From Pseudofulvimonas gallinarii (lineage in GTDB: Bacteria > Pseudomonadota > Gammaproteobacteria > Xanthomonadales > UBA2363): a stretch of 64,000 nt of DNA. Below the pieces are notes generated by a model. It was not told the origin of the DNA. It did no database searches and saw only the letters and a list, made by a program, of their open reading frames with translations. Made by a program: the position numbers and the translations under genes. The DNA is taken from assembly GCF_004343305.1 (NCBI RefSeq), contig NZ_SMAF01000002.1, positions 16,129 through 80,128 of the forward strand. Reading direction: 5' to 3'. Positions 9,068-18,242 of this stretch are shown one piece after another. The stretch's first letter is position 1; the number at the start of each line of letters is the position of its first letter.

Positions 9068-9272
9068 GTTTTCAGCTCGGGAAAGAGGCCGGGTTCATTG
9101 ACCCGAGTGTAACGGCGCCGCGGAAACGCGGGCCGCGCCACCCTGATACCGGCCCGGCCCCTGCAGGCCGGATCCGCGATGCGGCCGAGCGCCGATGGCA
9201 CAGGGCGCCCTGATCGGGCGTATGGGCCCTTCGGACAATGATGGCTACACTGGCCGCACGAGGAGATCCGCC

Positions 9273-9683
9273 ATGAAGACGTTCGAAGACATCCGCGCTC
9301 ACTGCCAGAGTCGCTGGTCGCTCAAGGACGATGATCCCTACCTGATCAGTTTCGACCTGCCGGTCGCCGACGGCGTGCGCAGCCAGAGCCTGTTCCTCTC
9401 GGAGCTGGAGATCGAGGACGGCCGCCGCTGCGTGCGCGTGTCCGCGCCGGTCGCACCGCTGGCCGGCGCCGATCCGCTGCGCGCCCTGCGGTTCAACTGG
9501 GAACAGCGCGTGGGTTACCTGGCTGCCAACGACCTGGATGGCGTCGCCTACCTGCAACTCTGCGAGAACCGTCCCTACAACGCGCTCGATGCCGGCGAGC
9601 TGGACCGTGTGATCACCGAACTGGGCGCACTGGCCGATCGCATCGCGCAGGTCATCGCGGCCCGCCTGGCGGAAGCGCAATAA
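9273..9683 (+). CDS. Hypothetical protein, YbjN/secretion-chaperone-like
   Basis: 136 residues, no signal peptide or membrane segment. The mixed alpha/beta pattern (amphipathic N-terminal helix MKTFEDIRAHCQSRW, beta strands around LISFDLPVADGVRSQSLFL, final helix ELDRVITELGALADRIAQVIA) resembles small type III chaperone or YbjN-type folds; this is a fold impression only. AGGAGA lies about 7 bases upstream of the ATG at 9273, which fixes the start. It stands alone between two divergent units. Confidence 0.75.
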   Translation: MKTFEDIRAHCQSRWSLKDDDPYLISFDLPVADGVRSQSLFLSELEIEDGRRCVRVSAPVAPLAGADPLRALRFNWEQRVGYLAANDLDGVAYLQLCENRPYNALDAGELDRVITELGALADRIAQVIAARLAEAQ

Positions 9684-10003
9684 CAGCGCGACCCGGCGAC
9701 AGGGGCCGCGGGGTGCCGGGACGAAGCACGCCGCGACGTTGGCGGCGACCCGCCTGGCAGGGAGATCGCCGGCATTGAGCCCCACCTGACCGGCTGCAGC
9801 GCGCCGATCCTGCAGTGCGCTGGCGCGACCCCTCGCGGGTCGCGCAGCTCGCATGATCCGTCGATACCGGACACAGGGGGCGGCTGTCTGCGCCGCGCCG
9901 GAGCCGCGTTCCGGCGCCCGGGCCCTTCGATCTGTCCGCGCCCCGCCTGGATTGCGGCCGCCGCCGCGTCCGCCGCTGAAATCAATCCCTGACGGCGGTC
10001 GGT

Positions 10004-10036
10004 GTCTTTCAGTAACATTGCCCCCCTGTGAAAGAC
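10004..10036. promoter_or_regulatory. 8-bp inverted repeat upstream of the phosphate-uptake genes
   Basis: GTCTTTCA (10004-10011) and TGAAAGAC (10029-10036) are perfect reverse complements separated by 17 bases, about 65 bp before the DUF47 start. They could be operator half-sites or a leader stem. No Pho-box match is claimed. The rest of the gene-free stretch 9684-10099 shows nothing else that I can support. Confidence 0.35.
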
Positions 10037-10099
10037 GAAAGGACGCCGGACGCGGTGTCCGTCCACCTTCGAAACGCCACCCGAACGGTCTTCCTCCCC

Positions 10100-10777
10100 A
10101 TGGCAACCAGCCTGTTCTCCAGCCTCTTCGGGCGCTCGCCCGTCCAGCCGCTGAAAGCCCATATGGGCACCGCCGCCCAGGCCGCGCGCGAACTGCTGGG
10201 GTTCATCGATGCCGCGCTCGACGCCGACTGGGAACGGGCCGCTGCCGTACGCAAGCGGATCCAGGAGCTGGAGCACGAGGCCGACAAGCAGAAGGCCGAC
10301 CTGCGCATCCGCCTGCCGAGCACCCTGCTGATGCCGGTGGACCGCGGCGACGTCCTCGACCTCGTCACCACCCAGGACAAGATCGCCAACCGCGCCAAGG
10401 ACATCGCCGGCCTGATGTTCCATCGCAAGCTGCTGCCGCCGGCCGCGCTGGCCGACCAGTACCGCCTGCTGGCCCGTCGCAGCGTCGATGCCGTCATCCA
10501 GGCCGAGAAAAGCGTCGGCGAACTGGAAGACCTGTTCACCGTCGGCTTCCGCGGCAGCGAGGTCACGCTGGTCGAACGCATGATCACCGAACTGGACGCG
10601 ATCGAGGACGAGACCGACCAGATCGCCTCCGAGCTGCGCACCGGCGTGTTCGCGATGGAAGAAACCCTTCCGCCGGTCAGCGTCATCTTCCTTTACAAGG
10701 CCATCGAATGGCTGGGCGACCTGGGCGACCAGTCGCATCGCGTCGGCGGCCTGCTGCAGCGCGTGATCGCCCGCTGA
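10100..10777 (+). CDS. DUF47/PhoU-like phosphate transport regulator (TIGR00153 family)
   Basis: 225 residues, almost wholly alpha-helical, with the heptad-like pattern of PhoU-type three-helix bundles. The N-terminus MATSLFSSLFGRSP is typical of DUF47 proteins (TIGR00153), which are nearly always encoded immediately before a Pit transporter, as here (43 bp). They are thought to modulate Pit activity. A GTG at 10028 would add 24 residues but falls inside the inverted repeat and lacks a ribosome site, so ATG 10100 is preferred, although its own ribosome site is weak. Confidence 0.9.
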   Translation: MATSLFSSLFGRSPVQPLKAHMGTAAQAARELLGFIDAALDADWERAAAVRKRIQELEHEADKQKADLRIRLPSTLLMPVDRGDVLDLVTTQDKIANRAKDIAGLMFHRKLLPPAALADQYRLLARRSVDAVIQAEKSVGELEDLFTVGFRGSEVTLVERMITELDAIEDETDQIASELRTGVFAMEETLPPVSVIFLYKAIEWLGDLGDQSHRVGGLLQRVIAR

Positions 10778-10820
10778 TTCCGCAGCCCCGGTTTCCCTTC
10801 CCAACTTTTCCGGATCACAC

Positions 10821-12068
10821 ATGGACAGCATGACGCTGTACATCGCCCTGGCGGGCATCTTCGGCCTTTACATGGCCTGGGGCATCGGCGCCAACGACGT
10901 CGCCAATGCCATGGCAACCTCCACCGGTGCCAAGGCGATCTCGATGAAGCAGGCCTTCCTGATCGCCGCGATCTTCGAGTTCGCCGGCGCCGTGCTGGCC
11001 GGTGGCGAAGTCACCGCCACCATCCGCAGCGGCATCGTCGATGCCAGCGTGGTCGCGCATGATCCGCGCCTGCTCATCTGCGGCATGCTGTCGGCGCTGC
11101 TGGCGGGCGCGATCTGGCTGACCGTTGCCTCGCGCAACGGCTGGCCGGTATCCACCACGCATACGCTGGTCGGCGCCATCGTCGGCTTCTCCGCGGTCGG
11201 CCTCGGCCTGGATGCCGTGCACTGGGGCAAGGTCGGCTCGATCGCGATGAGCTGGGTGATATCGCCAATGGTGGCGGGCGCCCTCGCCTACCTGCTGTTC
11301 CGCACCGTGCAGTACCTGATCCTCGACGACGAGAACCCGCTCCGCCAGGCCAAGCGCTGGGTGCCGGTGTACATGTTCTTCGCCGCGTTCAACATCACGC
11401 TGATCACGATGCTGAAAGGGCTCAAGCATGTCGGCCTCGACATCAGCCTGCCGCTGACCTATGCCGGCGCCGTGGTGATCGGTCTGCTGGTGTCGCTCGG
11501 CGGCTGGGCGGTCATCCGCCGCATCAAGCCCGACCCCACCGCCGACCGCGCCAGCAACTACGCCACGGTGGAACGCGTGTTCGGCATGCTGATGATCGTG
11601 ACGGCCTGCTCCATGGCCTTCGCACACGGTTCCAACGACGTCTCCAACGCGGTCGGTCCGGTCGCCGCGGTGATCTCCGTCGCCTCCACCGGCGAAGTGA
11701 TGCAGAGCGCCGGCATTCCGCCGTGGGTGCTGCTGCTGGGTGGCGCCGGCATCGTCGTCGGCCTTGCCACCTATGGCCGCAAGGTCATGCAGACCGTCGG
11801 CGAAGGCATCACCGCGCTGACACCGAGCCGCGGCTTCGCCGCGGAAATGGCCGCCGCGGCAACGACGGTGATCGCCTCCGGCACCGGCATGCCGATCTCG
11901 ACCACGCACACGCTGGTCGGCGCCGTGCTCGGCGTCGGCTTCGCGCGCGGCATCGCCGCCATCAACCTCGGCGTCGTCCGCAACATCTTCGTGTCCTGGA
12001 TCATCACGTTGCCGATCGGCGCGACGCTGTCGATCATCATCTTCTTCATCTTCCGCGAAATCCTCTGA
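10821..12068 (+). CDS. pit: Low-affinity inorganic phosphate transporter (Pit family)
   Basis: 415 residues, about ten membrane helices. The duplicated PHO-4 signature is seen twice: GANDVANAMATSTGAKAIS near the N-terminus and GSNDVSNAVGPVAAV near residue 270, with paired PVSTTHTLVGA / PISTTHTLVGA motifs. Family function: metal-phosphate/proton symport across the inner membrane. It is translated right after the DUF47 gene and the pair forms an operon. Confidence 0.96.
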   Translation: MDSMTLYIALAGIFGLYMAWGIGANDVANAMATSTGAKAISMKQAFLIAAIFEFAGAVLAGGEVTATIRSGIVDASVVAHDPRLLICGMLSALLAGAIWLTVASRNGWPVSTTHTLVGAIVGFSAVGLGLDAVHWGKVGSIAMSWVISPMVAGALAYLLFRTVQYLILDDENPLRQAKRWVPVYMFFAAFNITLITMLKGLKHVGLDISLPLTYAGAVVIGLLVSLGGWAVIRRIKPDPTADRASNYATVERVFGMLMIVTACSMAFAHGSNDVSNAVGPVAAVISVASTGEVMQSAGIPPWVLLLGGAGIVVGLATYGRKVMQTVGEGITALTPSRGFAAEMAAAATTVIASGTGMPISTTHTLVGAVLGVGFARGIAAINLGVVRNIFVSWIITLPIGATLSIIIFFIFREIL

Positions 12069-12296
12069 CGCGGCCTGCGGCCGGCGCAGCGCGCATCCCG
12101 CCTGCGCCAGGGCCGCAGCCCCCGCTTCGGCCGGACCGGCGCTGGTCAGCCACAACGCGCCGTTCGAACAGGCGCCCCTTCTTCGCATACACCGCGCGTC
12201 TCCAGCCTGACCGCCGCCTGACGCGGCGGCGCGGCGCGCACACCTGCACGCAGCCTTGCGTGACAATGCCGGAAGACCGACTCCCGGAGCGCCGCC

Positions 12297-13733
12297 ATGC
12301 TTGCAGAACGCTATCCGTTCTATCTCGCCAACCGGCCGGAAAAGCCGAACACCGATCTCGAGGTCACCGACAAGTTCACCGGCGAGGTCGCCACGCGCGT
12401 GGCGATGGCGTCGCCGGCGGACATCGACCGCGCCATCGCCGCCGCGGTGGAAGCCGAGCGGCCGATGCGGGAACTGCCCGCCTGGCGACGGCAGCAGGTG
12501 CTGGAACACTGCGTCACGCGCTTCCGTGAACGCGCCGAAGAACTGGCGCTGGCCTTGTGCATCGAGGCCGGCAAGCCGATCCGCGACGCCCGCGGCGAAG
12601 TCACCCGCCTGATCGAAACCTTCAAGATCGCCGCCGAAGAGGCAACGCGCATCGACGGCGAAGTGCCGACGCTGGCCATCGGCCAGCGCACGCAGGCCTA
12701 TCGCGGATTCACGCGCCAGGTGCCGGTTGGCGCCTGCTCGTTCATCTCGCCCTTCAACTTCCCGCTCAACCTGGCCGCGCACAAGATCGCGCCGGCGATC
12801 GCCGCGGGCTGTCCCTTCGTGCTGAAGCCCGCCAGCCGCACGCCGATCGGCGCGCTGGTGATCGCCGAGGTGCTGGCCGAAACCGACCTGCCGGCCGGCG
12901 CCTTCTCGGTGTTGCCCTGCCATCGCGACGGCGCCGACCTGTTCACCACCGACCCGCGCCTCAAGCTGCTGTCGTTCACCGGCTCGCCGGACGTCGGCTG
13001 GGAACTCAAGACGCGCGCGGGCAAGAAGAAGGTCGTGCTCGAACTCGGCGGCAATGCCGCCTGCATCATCGACGCCGACCAGCGCGACCGCCTCGACTCC
13101 GTCATCGACCGGCTGGTGTTCGGCGCCTACTACCAGTCCGGCCAGAGCTGCATCAGCGTCCAGCGCATCCTCGCCCACCGCTCGCTGTACGAAGCGCTGC
13201 GCGAGCGCCTGGTTGCCGCCGTCGCGGCACTCAAGTCGGGCAATCCTCGCGACGAGGACACCTTCATCGGCCCGGTGATCGACAGCGGCGAAGCCGAACG
13301 CATCGCCGGCTGGATCGAGGAAGCGACCCAGGGTGGCGCGCGCATCCTGACGGGCGGCGAGCGCGACGGTGCCATGCTGCAGGCGACGCTGCTGGACAAC
13401 GTGCCACGCGATGCCAGGCTGTATCGCGAGGAAGTGTTCGGCCCGGTCGCGATGATCGAGCCCTTCGACGACTTCGATTCAGCGCTGCACGAAGTGAACG
13501 ACAGCCGCTACGGGCTGCAGGCCGGCGTGTTCACCGATTCCCTCGCGCACGCCATGAAAGCCTGGGACGAGCTGGATGTCGGCGGCGTCATCGTCGGCGA
13601 CGTGCCGTCATGGCGCGTCGACAACATGCCCTATGGCGGCGTCAAGGATTCGGGCCTGGGTCGCGAAGGCGTGCGCTACGCCATCCGCGACATGACCGAA
13701 ACCCGCCTGCTGGTGGTCCGCGACAAGTCCTGA
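12297..13733 (+). CDS. NAD(P)-dependent aldehyde dehydrogenase family protein
   Basis: 478 residues, normal for the ALDH superfamily. Visible elements are the cofactor site FISPFNFPLNLAAHK and FVLKPASRTPIGAL, LSFTGSPDVGW, the general-base Glu in LELGGNAACI, and the catalytic Cys in SGQSCISVQRI. It also has EEVFGPVAMIEPF and PYGGVKDSGLGREG. The absence of neighbouring pathway genes leaves the substrate open (succinate semialdehyde-, lactaldehyde- or glyceraldehyde-phosphate-type). GGAG lies about 10 bases upstream. It converges on the G8-domain gene. Confidence 0.92.
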   Translation: MLAERYPFYLANRPEKPNTDLEVTDKFTGEVATRVAMASPADIDRAIAAAVEAERPMRELPAWRRQQVLEHCVTRFRERAEELALALCIEAGKPIRDARGEVTRLIETFKIAAEEATRIDGEVPTLAIGQRTQAYRGFTRQVPVGACSFISPFNFPLNLAAHKIAPAIAAGCPFVLKPASRTPIGALVIAEVLAETDLPAGAFSVLPCHRDGADLFTTDPRLKLLSFTGSPDVGWELKTRAGKKKVVLELGGNAACIIDADQRDRLDSVIDRLVFGAYYQSGQSCISVQRILAHRSLYEALRERLVAAVAALKSGNPRDEDTFIGPVIDSGEAERIAGWIEEATQGGARILTGGERDGAMLQATLLDNVPRDARLYREEVFGPVAMIEPFDDFDSALHEVNDSRYGLQAGVFTDSLAHAMKAWDELDVGGVIVGDVPSWRVDNMPYGGVKDSGLGREGVRYAIRDMTETRLLVVRDKS

Positions 13734-13776
13734 AAAAAAATGGCGTGCGCGCGCCAGCCACGCGCACTCCGATGGC

Positions 13777-16323
13777 TCACGGCGTTTCGAAACCGTTGCG
13801 GAAAATCCACTCACCACCCACACCCACATACACCGTCGCCGGCACGAAGTGTCCCTGCCGGTCGGTGACCCAGTATCGGATACGGTCTTCGCCGCTGTAA
13901 TCGGGATCCGGCCGGTAGCCGATGCGGCCGTCTTCCGTGACCCAGGCCAGCCCATACAGCGGCGGCACGAATCCGTCGATCTCCAGCGCGTCTCCATCCG
14001 GATCGCTGTCATTGGCGAGCACGTCGACGAGGGTCGTGCCGTTCACCGCCACCGACGCGACGTCGTCCGCCGCCGATGGCCGCTGGCTTGAAAGATCGAG
14101 GACGCCGCGCTGGAAGGCGTCGCGCCATGCGTGCCACGGATTGCCCAGCAGTGCCTCGACAGCCGGACCCAGGCGGACGATCAACCCGTACTTGCTGATG
14201 ACACCGTCGGCGCGGCTGGTGAAGTACTGCGGCACGATCGCGTAGGGCACGCCGTCGGCGGTGCGGTAATAGCCATCGTTGGAGACGATGTGGATCATCA
14301 CCGGCGGCGTGACGCCGGTCCATTCGGTGCCGGCCGGAATCGGCTGCTCACCGATGGCGTCCGTCTTGGTACCGGAAAACGGCATCGAAACACCCGCGGC
14401 GGTGCCCGAGTCGGTGTACTCCAGCATCTGGCCGTTGTTGATGTCGATGTCGAAGCGTCCCGGCACCAGGTCGGCTCCGGTCAGGATCCGGTCGAATTCC
14501 GGGTCCAGGTGTTCGTAATGCTGGGGTACGTTGTCGAAGGTCACGTCGATGGTGACGTACTGCTTCTTCGACACCGGATCGTTGGTCGTGAACTCCTTGC
14601 TGAGGATCACGCCGACAGGCACGTTGGCGATGTGGGCGCCATTCACCACCATGTCGGTGGCGTTGGTGCCGAACTCGATGCCGAAGGCGGGGGAGCGGAA
14701 CGGTTCCGGGGTATTGCCAATGATGTCCACGCCCTGCAGCAGGTAATGCGAGGTGTACTCCATCGCCGCGCCGGCACGCACTTCCCAGGCCCGGAAGTCG
14801 GTGATGTGCGTGTGGATGTCATGGCCCTGGTTGGGGTTCGCCTTCACGACATACAGGCCGACCGTGCTGGCGAAAGCCTCGTTGTCGTGGAAATTGAGGA
14901 TGGGCGGATGGTCCGGCGAGTTCTGCCGGTCACGGCGCAGCGCATCGCCCATCGGGAACAGCCGATACGGGAAGTGACGCACGCGCGTGCCGCGGTGCAG
15001 GTACACGTAACCCTGGTTGACGCTGGCCGCGACGTTGCCGACGTTGCGGACCATGCGACCCTGGAACCAGAAGCCGGCGCCGGTCCGGCCGATGTCGTAG
15101 GACTCGACATCGACGCCGTTCTTCGGATTGAAGGACGAGTTGCCCTTGGCCTTGATGGCGATGTTCCGCGTCCACGAGCCGATCTCGTCACCGGTCTCGG
15201 CGACGAAACCGGCACCGTGCGTGTCGTAGCTGGCGTTGTCGTGGAAGATCGCGTTGCTGGCGTGGTGCACGTATCCCCAGCCCGGGCTGTGGAACACCGA
15301 ATTGCCGATCACGATGGCCGGCGGCTCGGCCGGATCCAGGCCGGTGAAGTGCAGGTGCATCGGATAACGCGTGCGGATGTTGCTGGTTGGCGTCAAGCCG
15401 GGCAGCTGGTCCGGATCGAAGCTCGGCACCGACTTGTCCGTCCGCCCCAGGTAGTGGAACTGCGCGTAGCGTACGTCGTAATCGGTGTGGTGCATCAGCA
15501 TCACATGGCCACGGCGATGCACGGGCGCGGTTTCGCCGTTCTCGGTCTCGAAACGCACGTTGCGGCTGAAGTTCGCCACCGAGGCCTTGAGGTCCGGCCG
15601 CGGCGAACGGTGGTCGTGCTGCAGCGCCGGCGTGAAACCGACGGTCGCGCCATTGATCGAGGTGATGGTCAGCACCTCGTCCTGGGTGCCGAAATAGCGC
15701 ACTGCGGAGATCGAGTTGTCCCACTTCCAGCCCGAGTAGCGCGTGCCGGCCAGCACCAGCGTGTCGCCCACCCGCCAGCCCTGCGGCGGTTCCGCCATCA
15801 CCAGGCTGGTCTGGCCGGCCAGCGGATCGCTGGCGACCTTGCCGTGCACCGTCTTGCGCGCACCATGGATGTGCACGCGGCCGTGCGCCACCAGGCCGCG
15901 GCCGAGCAGGTCGGGATCCCAGCCGATGTCGATGTCGCTGCCGGACGTGAAGACGATGCGCACCTGCGCATCAGGGTCCACCGGCGTGGCGACGGTGCCG
16001 ACCACCAGCTCGCCGGCCATGCCGACCTCGAAGGTGTCCACCTTCAGCGTGCTGGACTGCTGCGGACTGAAGGCCAGGCGACCATCGACCAGCAGGCCAC
16101 GCAGGCGGGCGTCACCATGGCCCGCATAGGTCACGCTGCGGCCGGCGGGCACCAGCGCCACGGCGCCGTCTCCGGGAACCCCCGGCTGCCAGGTCGCCGG
16201 GTCGAACCAGTTGCCATCCGCCACCGCCGTATGGGTGACGTCACCCTGCCCGATGATGTGCATGCCCGCCAGAAGAGGCGCGGCAAACAGGAACAGACAG
16301 GCAAGAACCGTCAATCGCTTCAT
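13777..16323 (-). CDS. G8-domain, right-handed beta-helix exported surface protein
   Basis: 848 residues with a signal peptide (LTVLACLFLFAAPLLAG). An N-terminal G8 domain (GNWFDPATWQPGVPGDGAVALVPAG with glycines, residues ~35-180) is followed by a parallel beta-helix region. There, NAIFHDNASYDTHGAGF-type turns recur, as in CEMIP/PKHD1-like and bacterial G8 proteins. Near the C-terminus is a cadherin/Big-type domain (VDVLANDSDPDGDALEIDGF ... DYSGEDRIRYWVTDRQG). The protein ends IFRNGFETP, one of four related C-terminal motifs in the window. AGGGGGT upstream of ATG 16323 supports the start. Probably a cell-surface or secreted carbohydrate-binding protein; catalytic activity unknown. Confidence 0.88.
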   Translation of the reverse strand: MKRLTVLACLFLFAAPLLAGMHIIGQGDVTHTAVADGNWFDPATWQPGVPGDGAVALVPAGRSVTYAGHGDARLRGLLVDGRLAFSPQQSSTLKVDTFEVGMAGELVVGTVATPVDPDAQVRIVFTSGSDIDIGWDPDLLGRGLVAHGRVHIHGARKTVHGKVASDPLAGQTSLVMAEPPQGWRVGDTLVLAGTRYSGWKWDNSISAVRYFGTQDEVLTITSINGATVGFTPALQHDHRSPRPDLKASVANFSRNVRFETENGETAPVHRRGHVMLMHHTDYDVRYAQFHYLGRTDKSVPSFDPDQLPGLTPTSNIRTRYPMHLHFTGLDPAEPPAIVIGNSVFHSPGWGYVHHASNAIFHDNASYDTHGAGFVAETGDEIGSWTRNIAIKAKGNSSFNPKNGVDVESYDIGRTGAGFWFQGRMVRNVGNVAASVNQGYVYLHRGTRVRHFPYRLFPMGDALRRDRQNSPDHPPILNFHDNEAFASTVGLYVVKANPNQGHDIHTHITDFRAWEVRAGAAMEYTSHYLLQGVDIIGNTPEPFRSPAFGIEFGTNATDMVVNGAHIANVPVGVILSKEFTTNDPVSKKQYVTIDVTFDNVPQHYEHLDPEFDRILTGADLVPGRFDIDINNGQMLEYTDSGTAAGVSMPFSGTKTDAIGEQPIPAGTEWTGVTPPVMIHIVSNDGYYRTADGVPYAIVPQYFTSRADGVISKYGLIVRLGPAVEALLGNPWHAWRDAFQRGVLDLSSQRPSAADDVASVAVNGTTLVDVLANDSDPDGDALEIDGFVPPLYGLAWVTEDGRIGYRPDPDYSGEDRIRYWVTDRQGHFVPATVYVGVGGEWIFRNGFETP
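13780..13806 (-). other. C-terminal IFxxGFE-type tag (G8 protein)
   Basis: The last nine codons encode IFRNGFETP, directly before the stop. It belongs to the motif family shared with the proteins at 32.0, 39.2 and 53.2 kb. Confidence 0.6.
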
Positions 16324-16454
16324 TCCGCACCCCCTGTGCGAAAGCGGAAACCGGCCCCGAGCATAGCGTCGGCCCGGCCTGTACCGGTACCTGCGGTGGC
16401 GAATCGAATCTCAGCAGAGGATCAGGATTCGATCAGCAGTGGCTCAATCACGTC

Positions 16455-18221
16455 TCAGAACGGCCAGAAGCGCGGGATCAGCAGGACGCCAAGGACCCAG
16501 AAGATCAGGTTCAGCGGCAGGCCGACCTTCACGAAATCCATGAAGCGGTATCCGCCGGCACTGTAGACCATGGTGTTGGTCTGGTAGCCCACGGGCGTGG
16601 TGAAGCTGGTCGATGCCGCGAAAGTGACGGCGATCAGGAACGGCGTCGCATCGACGCCCAGCATGGTCGCCGTGGACATACCCAGCGGCGTCAGCAGCAC
16701 GGCGGCCGCCGCGTTGCTCATGAACTCGGTGAGCAGCAGGGCCAGCAGATAGAGGACCGCCAGGACCACCCACGGCCCGAACCCGGCCACCAGACCGAGC
16801 GTATTGTCCACCAGGAACGCGGCTGCACCCGTACCGGTCATGGCGATGCCCAAGGGCATCAGCGCCGCGAGCAGGATGATGATGCGCCAGTCCACGGATT
16901 CGTAGGCCTCGTCGGCATCGAGGCAGCCCGCCAGCACCATCGCCAGTGCGCCCATCAGCGAGGTGATGACGATCGGTGCCCAGCCCAGCGCCGCCACCGT
17001 GATCACCACCACCATGGTCGCCAGCGCAAACGGCGCGCGCCAGCCACGCGGTCGTTCCGCTTCGCGTTCGGTCAGCACGATCAGGTTGGGGTCCGCGCGC
17101 AGCGCCGGCATTTCACGCTCGGGCGTCAGCATCAGCAGGATGTCGCCGACGTCCAGGCTGACATCCTTGATCTTCTCGCGCAGGATCTGGCCGCGCCGGT
17201 GGATGGCCAGCACCGTGGCGTCGTGGTGCCAGCGCCGGTCCAGGGTCGCCAGGGTGCTGCCGACGACGCGTGAGGCCGGCGCCACCATCACTTCGGTGAG
17301 GACCTGGTCGACCTCGCGGAACTGCCTTGCCTTCAGCTTGAACTCCGGGTCGATCTCCAGGCCCGCCTTTTTCCTCAGCTCGTCCAGGCGGCTCCAGTCG
17401 CCGCGTGCCAGCAGGACGTCACCTTCCTGCAACACCTGGGCCCGGGGCGACCACACCTTCTGCTCGCCACGCAGCAGCTCGAGGACGAAGACGCCGAACT
17501 TCTCGCCCAGTTTCGATTCACCCACGCTGGTGCCGATCAGAGACGACTCCGACATGACCCGCAGCTCGGTGATGTACTTGCCCAGCTGGTAGTCCTCGAC
17601 GAGGCCTTCGGAGCGGATCTCCGGCAGCAGCCAGCGGCCGACCGTCAGCAGGTAGAGACTGCCCGCCGCGAAACAGATCACCCCGAGCGAAGTGAACTCG
17701 AACAGGCCGAAGCCGGGATGCCCCAGATCCCGGGCGATCGAGTTCACGAGCAGATTGGTCGAGGTGCCGACCAGCGTGCAGACACCGGCCATCTGCGAGA
17801 CGTAGGACAGCGGAATCAGCGCCTTCGACGGCGCCATGCCATTGGCTGCCGTTGCCGTCATGACGATGGGCAGGAACACGGCGACCACGGCGGTGTTGTT
17901 GACGAAGGGCGCCACCACGGCCAGGACGCCGAACAGGGTCAACAGGAACAGCGTCGGCGACTTCACGCGACTGAACAGCCAGCCGATGCCGGCCAGTGCG
18001 CCGCTGTTCTGCAGGCCCGCGGCGAGCACGAACATGGCTGCGACGGTGATGGTGGCATGGCTGCTGAAGCCGCTGACCGCCTCGTTGGTGCTGACCAGGC
18101 CCAGCAGCGCGAGGCTGCCCAGCACCAGCAGGGCCACCGCGTCCATGCGCAGCTTCTCGGTGGCGAACAGCACCACCGCGCCCAGGGCGATGGCCAGTAC
18201 CAGGGCGATATCCAGGGTCAT
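16455..18221 (-). CDS. SLC13/DASS family permease with two RCK_C (TrkA-C) domains
   Basis: 588 residues. Hydrophobic N-terminal half-bundle (residues 1-180), a soluble insert (~200-380) built of two TrkA-C repeats (SLIGTSVGESKLGEKFGVFV and SRVVGSTLATLDRRWHHDA type), then the second hydrophobic half. NNTAVVAVFLPIV and TPVGYQTNTMVYSAGGYRF match the paired Na+/substrate loops of divalent anion transporters. The substrate is a dicarboxylate or sulfate-like anion by family. GGAGG lies just upstream of ATG 18221. It follows the FAD-linked oxidase gene by 21 bases on the same strand, so import of an organic acid linked to that enzyme is a reasonable inference. Confidence 0.92.
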   Translation of the reverse strand: MTLDIALVLAIALGAVVLFATEKLRMDAVALLVLGSLALLGLVSTNEAVSGFSSHATITVAAMFVLAAGLQNSGALAGIGWLFSRVKSPTLFLLTLFGVLAVVAPFVNNTAVVAVFLPIVMTATAANGMAPSKALIPLSYVSQMAGVCTLVGTSTNLLVNSIARDLGHPGFGLFEFTSLGVICFAAGSLYLLTVGRWLLPEIRSEGLVEDYQLGKYITELRVMSESSLIGTSVGESKLGEKFGVFVLELLRGEQKVWSPRAQVLQEGDVLLARGDWSRLDELRKKAGLEIDPEFKLKARQFREVDQVLTEVMVAPASRVVGSTLATLDRRWHHDATVLAIHRRGQILREKIKDVSLDVGDILLMLTPEREMPALRADPNLIVLTEREAERPRGWRAPFALATMVVVITVAALGWAPIVITSLMGALAMVLAGCLDADEAYESVDWRIIILLAALMPLGIAMTGTGAAAFLVDNTLGLVAGFGPWVVLAVLYLLALLLTEFMSNAAAAVLLTPLGMSTATMLGVDATPFLIAVTFAASTSFTTPVGYQTNTMVYSAGGYRFMDFVKVGLPLNLIFWVLGVLLIPRFWPF

Positions 18222-18242
18222 GCCTCGCCCTCCGGTCCGTTA

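Noticed and set aside
10815..13178. 787-codon ORF antisense to pit and the aldehyde dehydrogenase gene
   Set aside because: It spans two genes and their intergenic region on the opposite strand, with no ribosome site and a His/Asp/Gly-rich shadow composition.
14131..16566. 811-codon ORF antisense to the G8-domain gene
   Set aside because: Codon-bias shadow; the opposite strand encodes a clear signal peptide and G8 domain.
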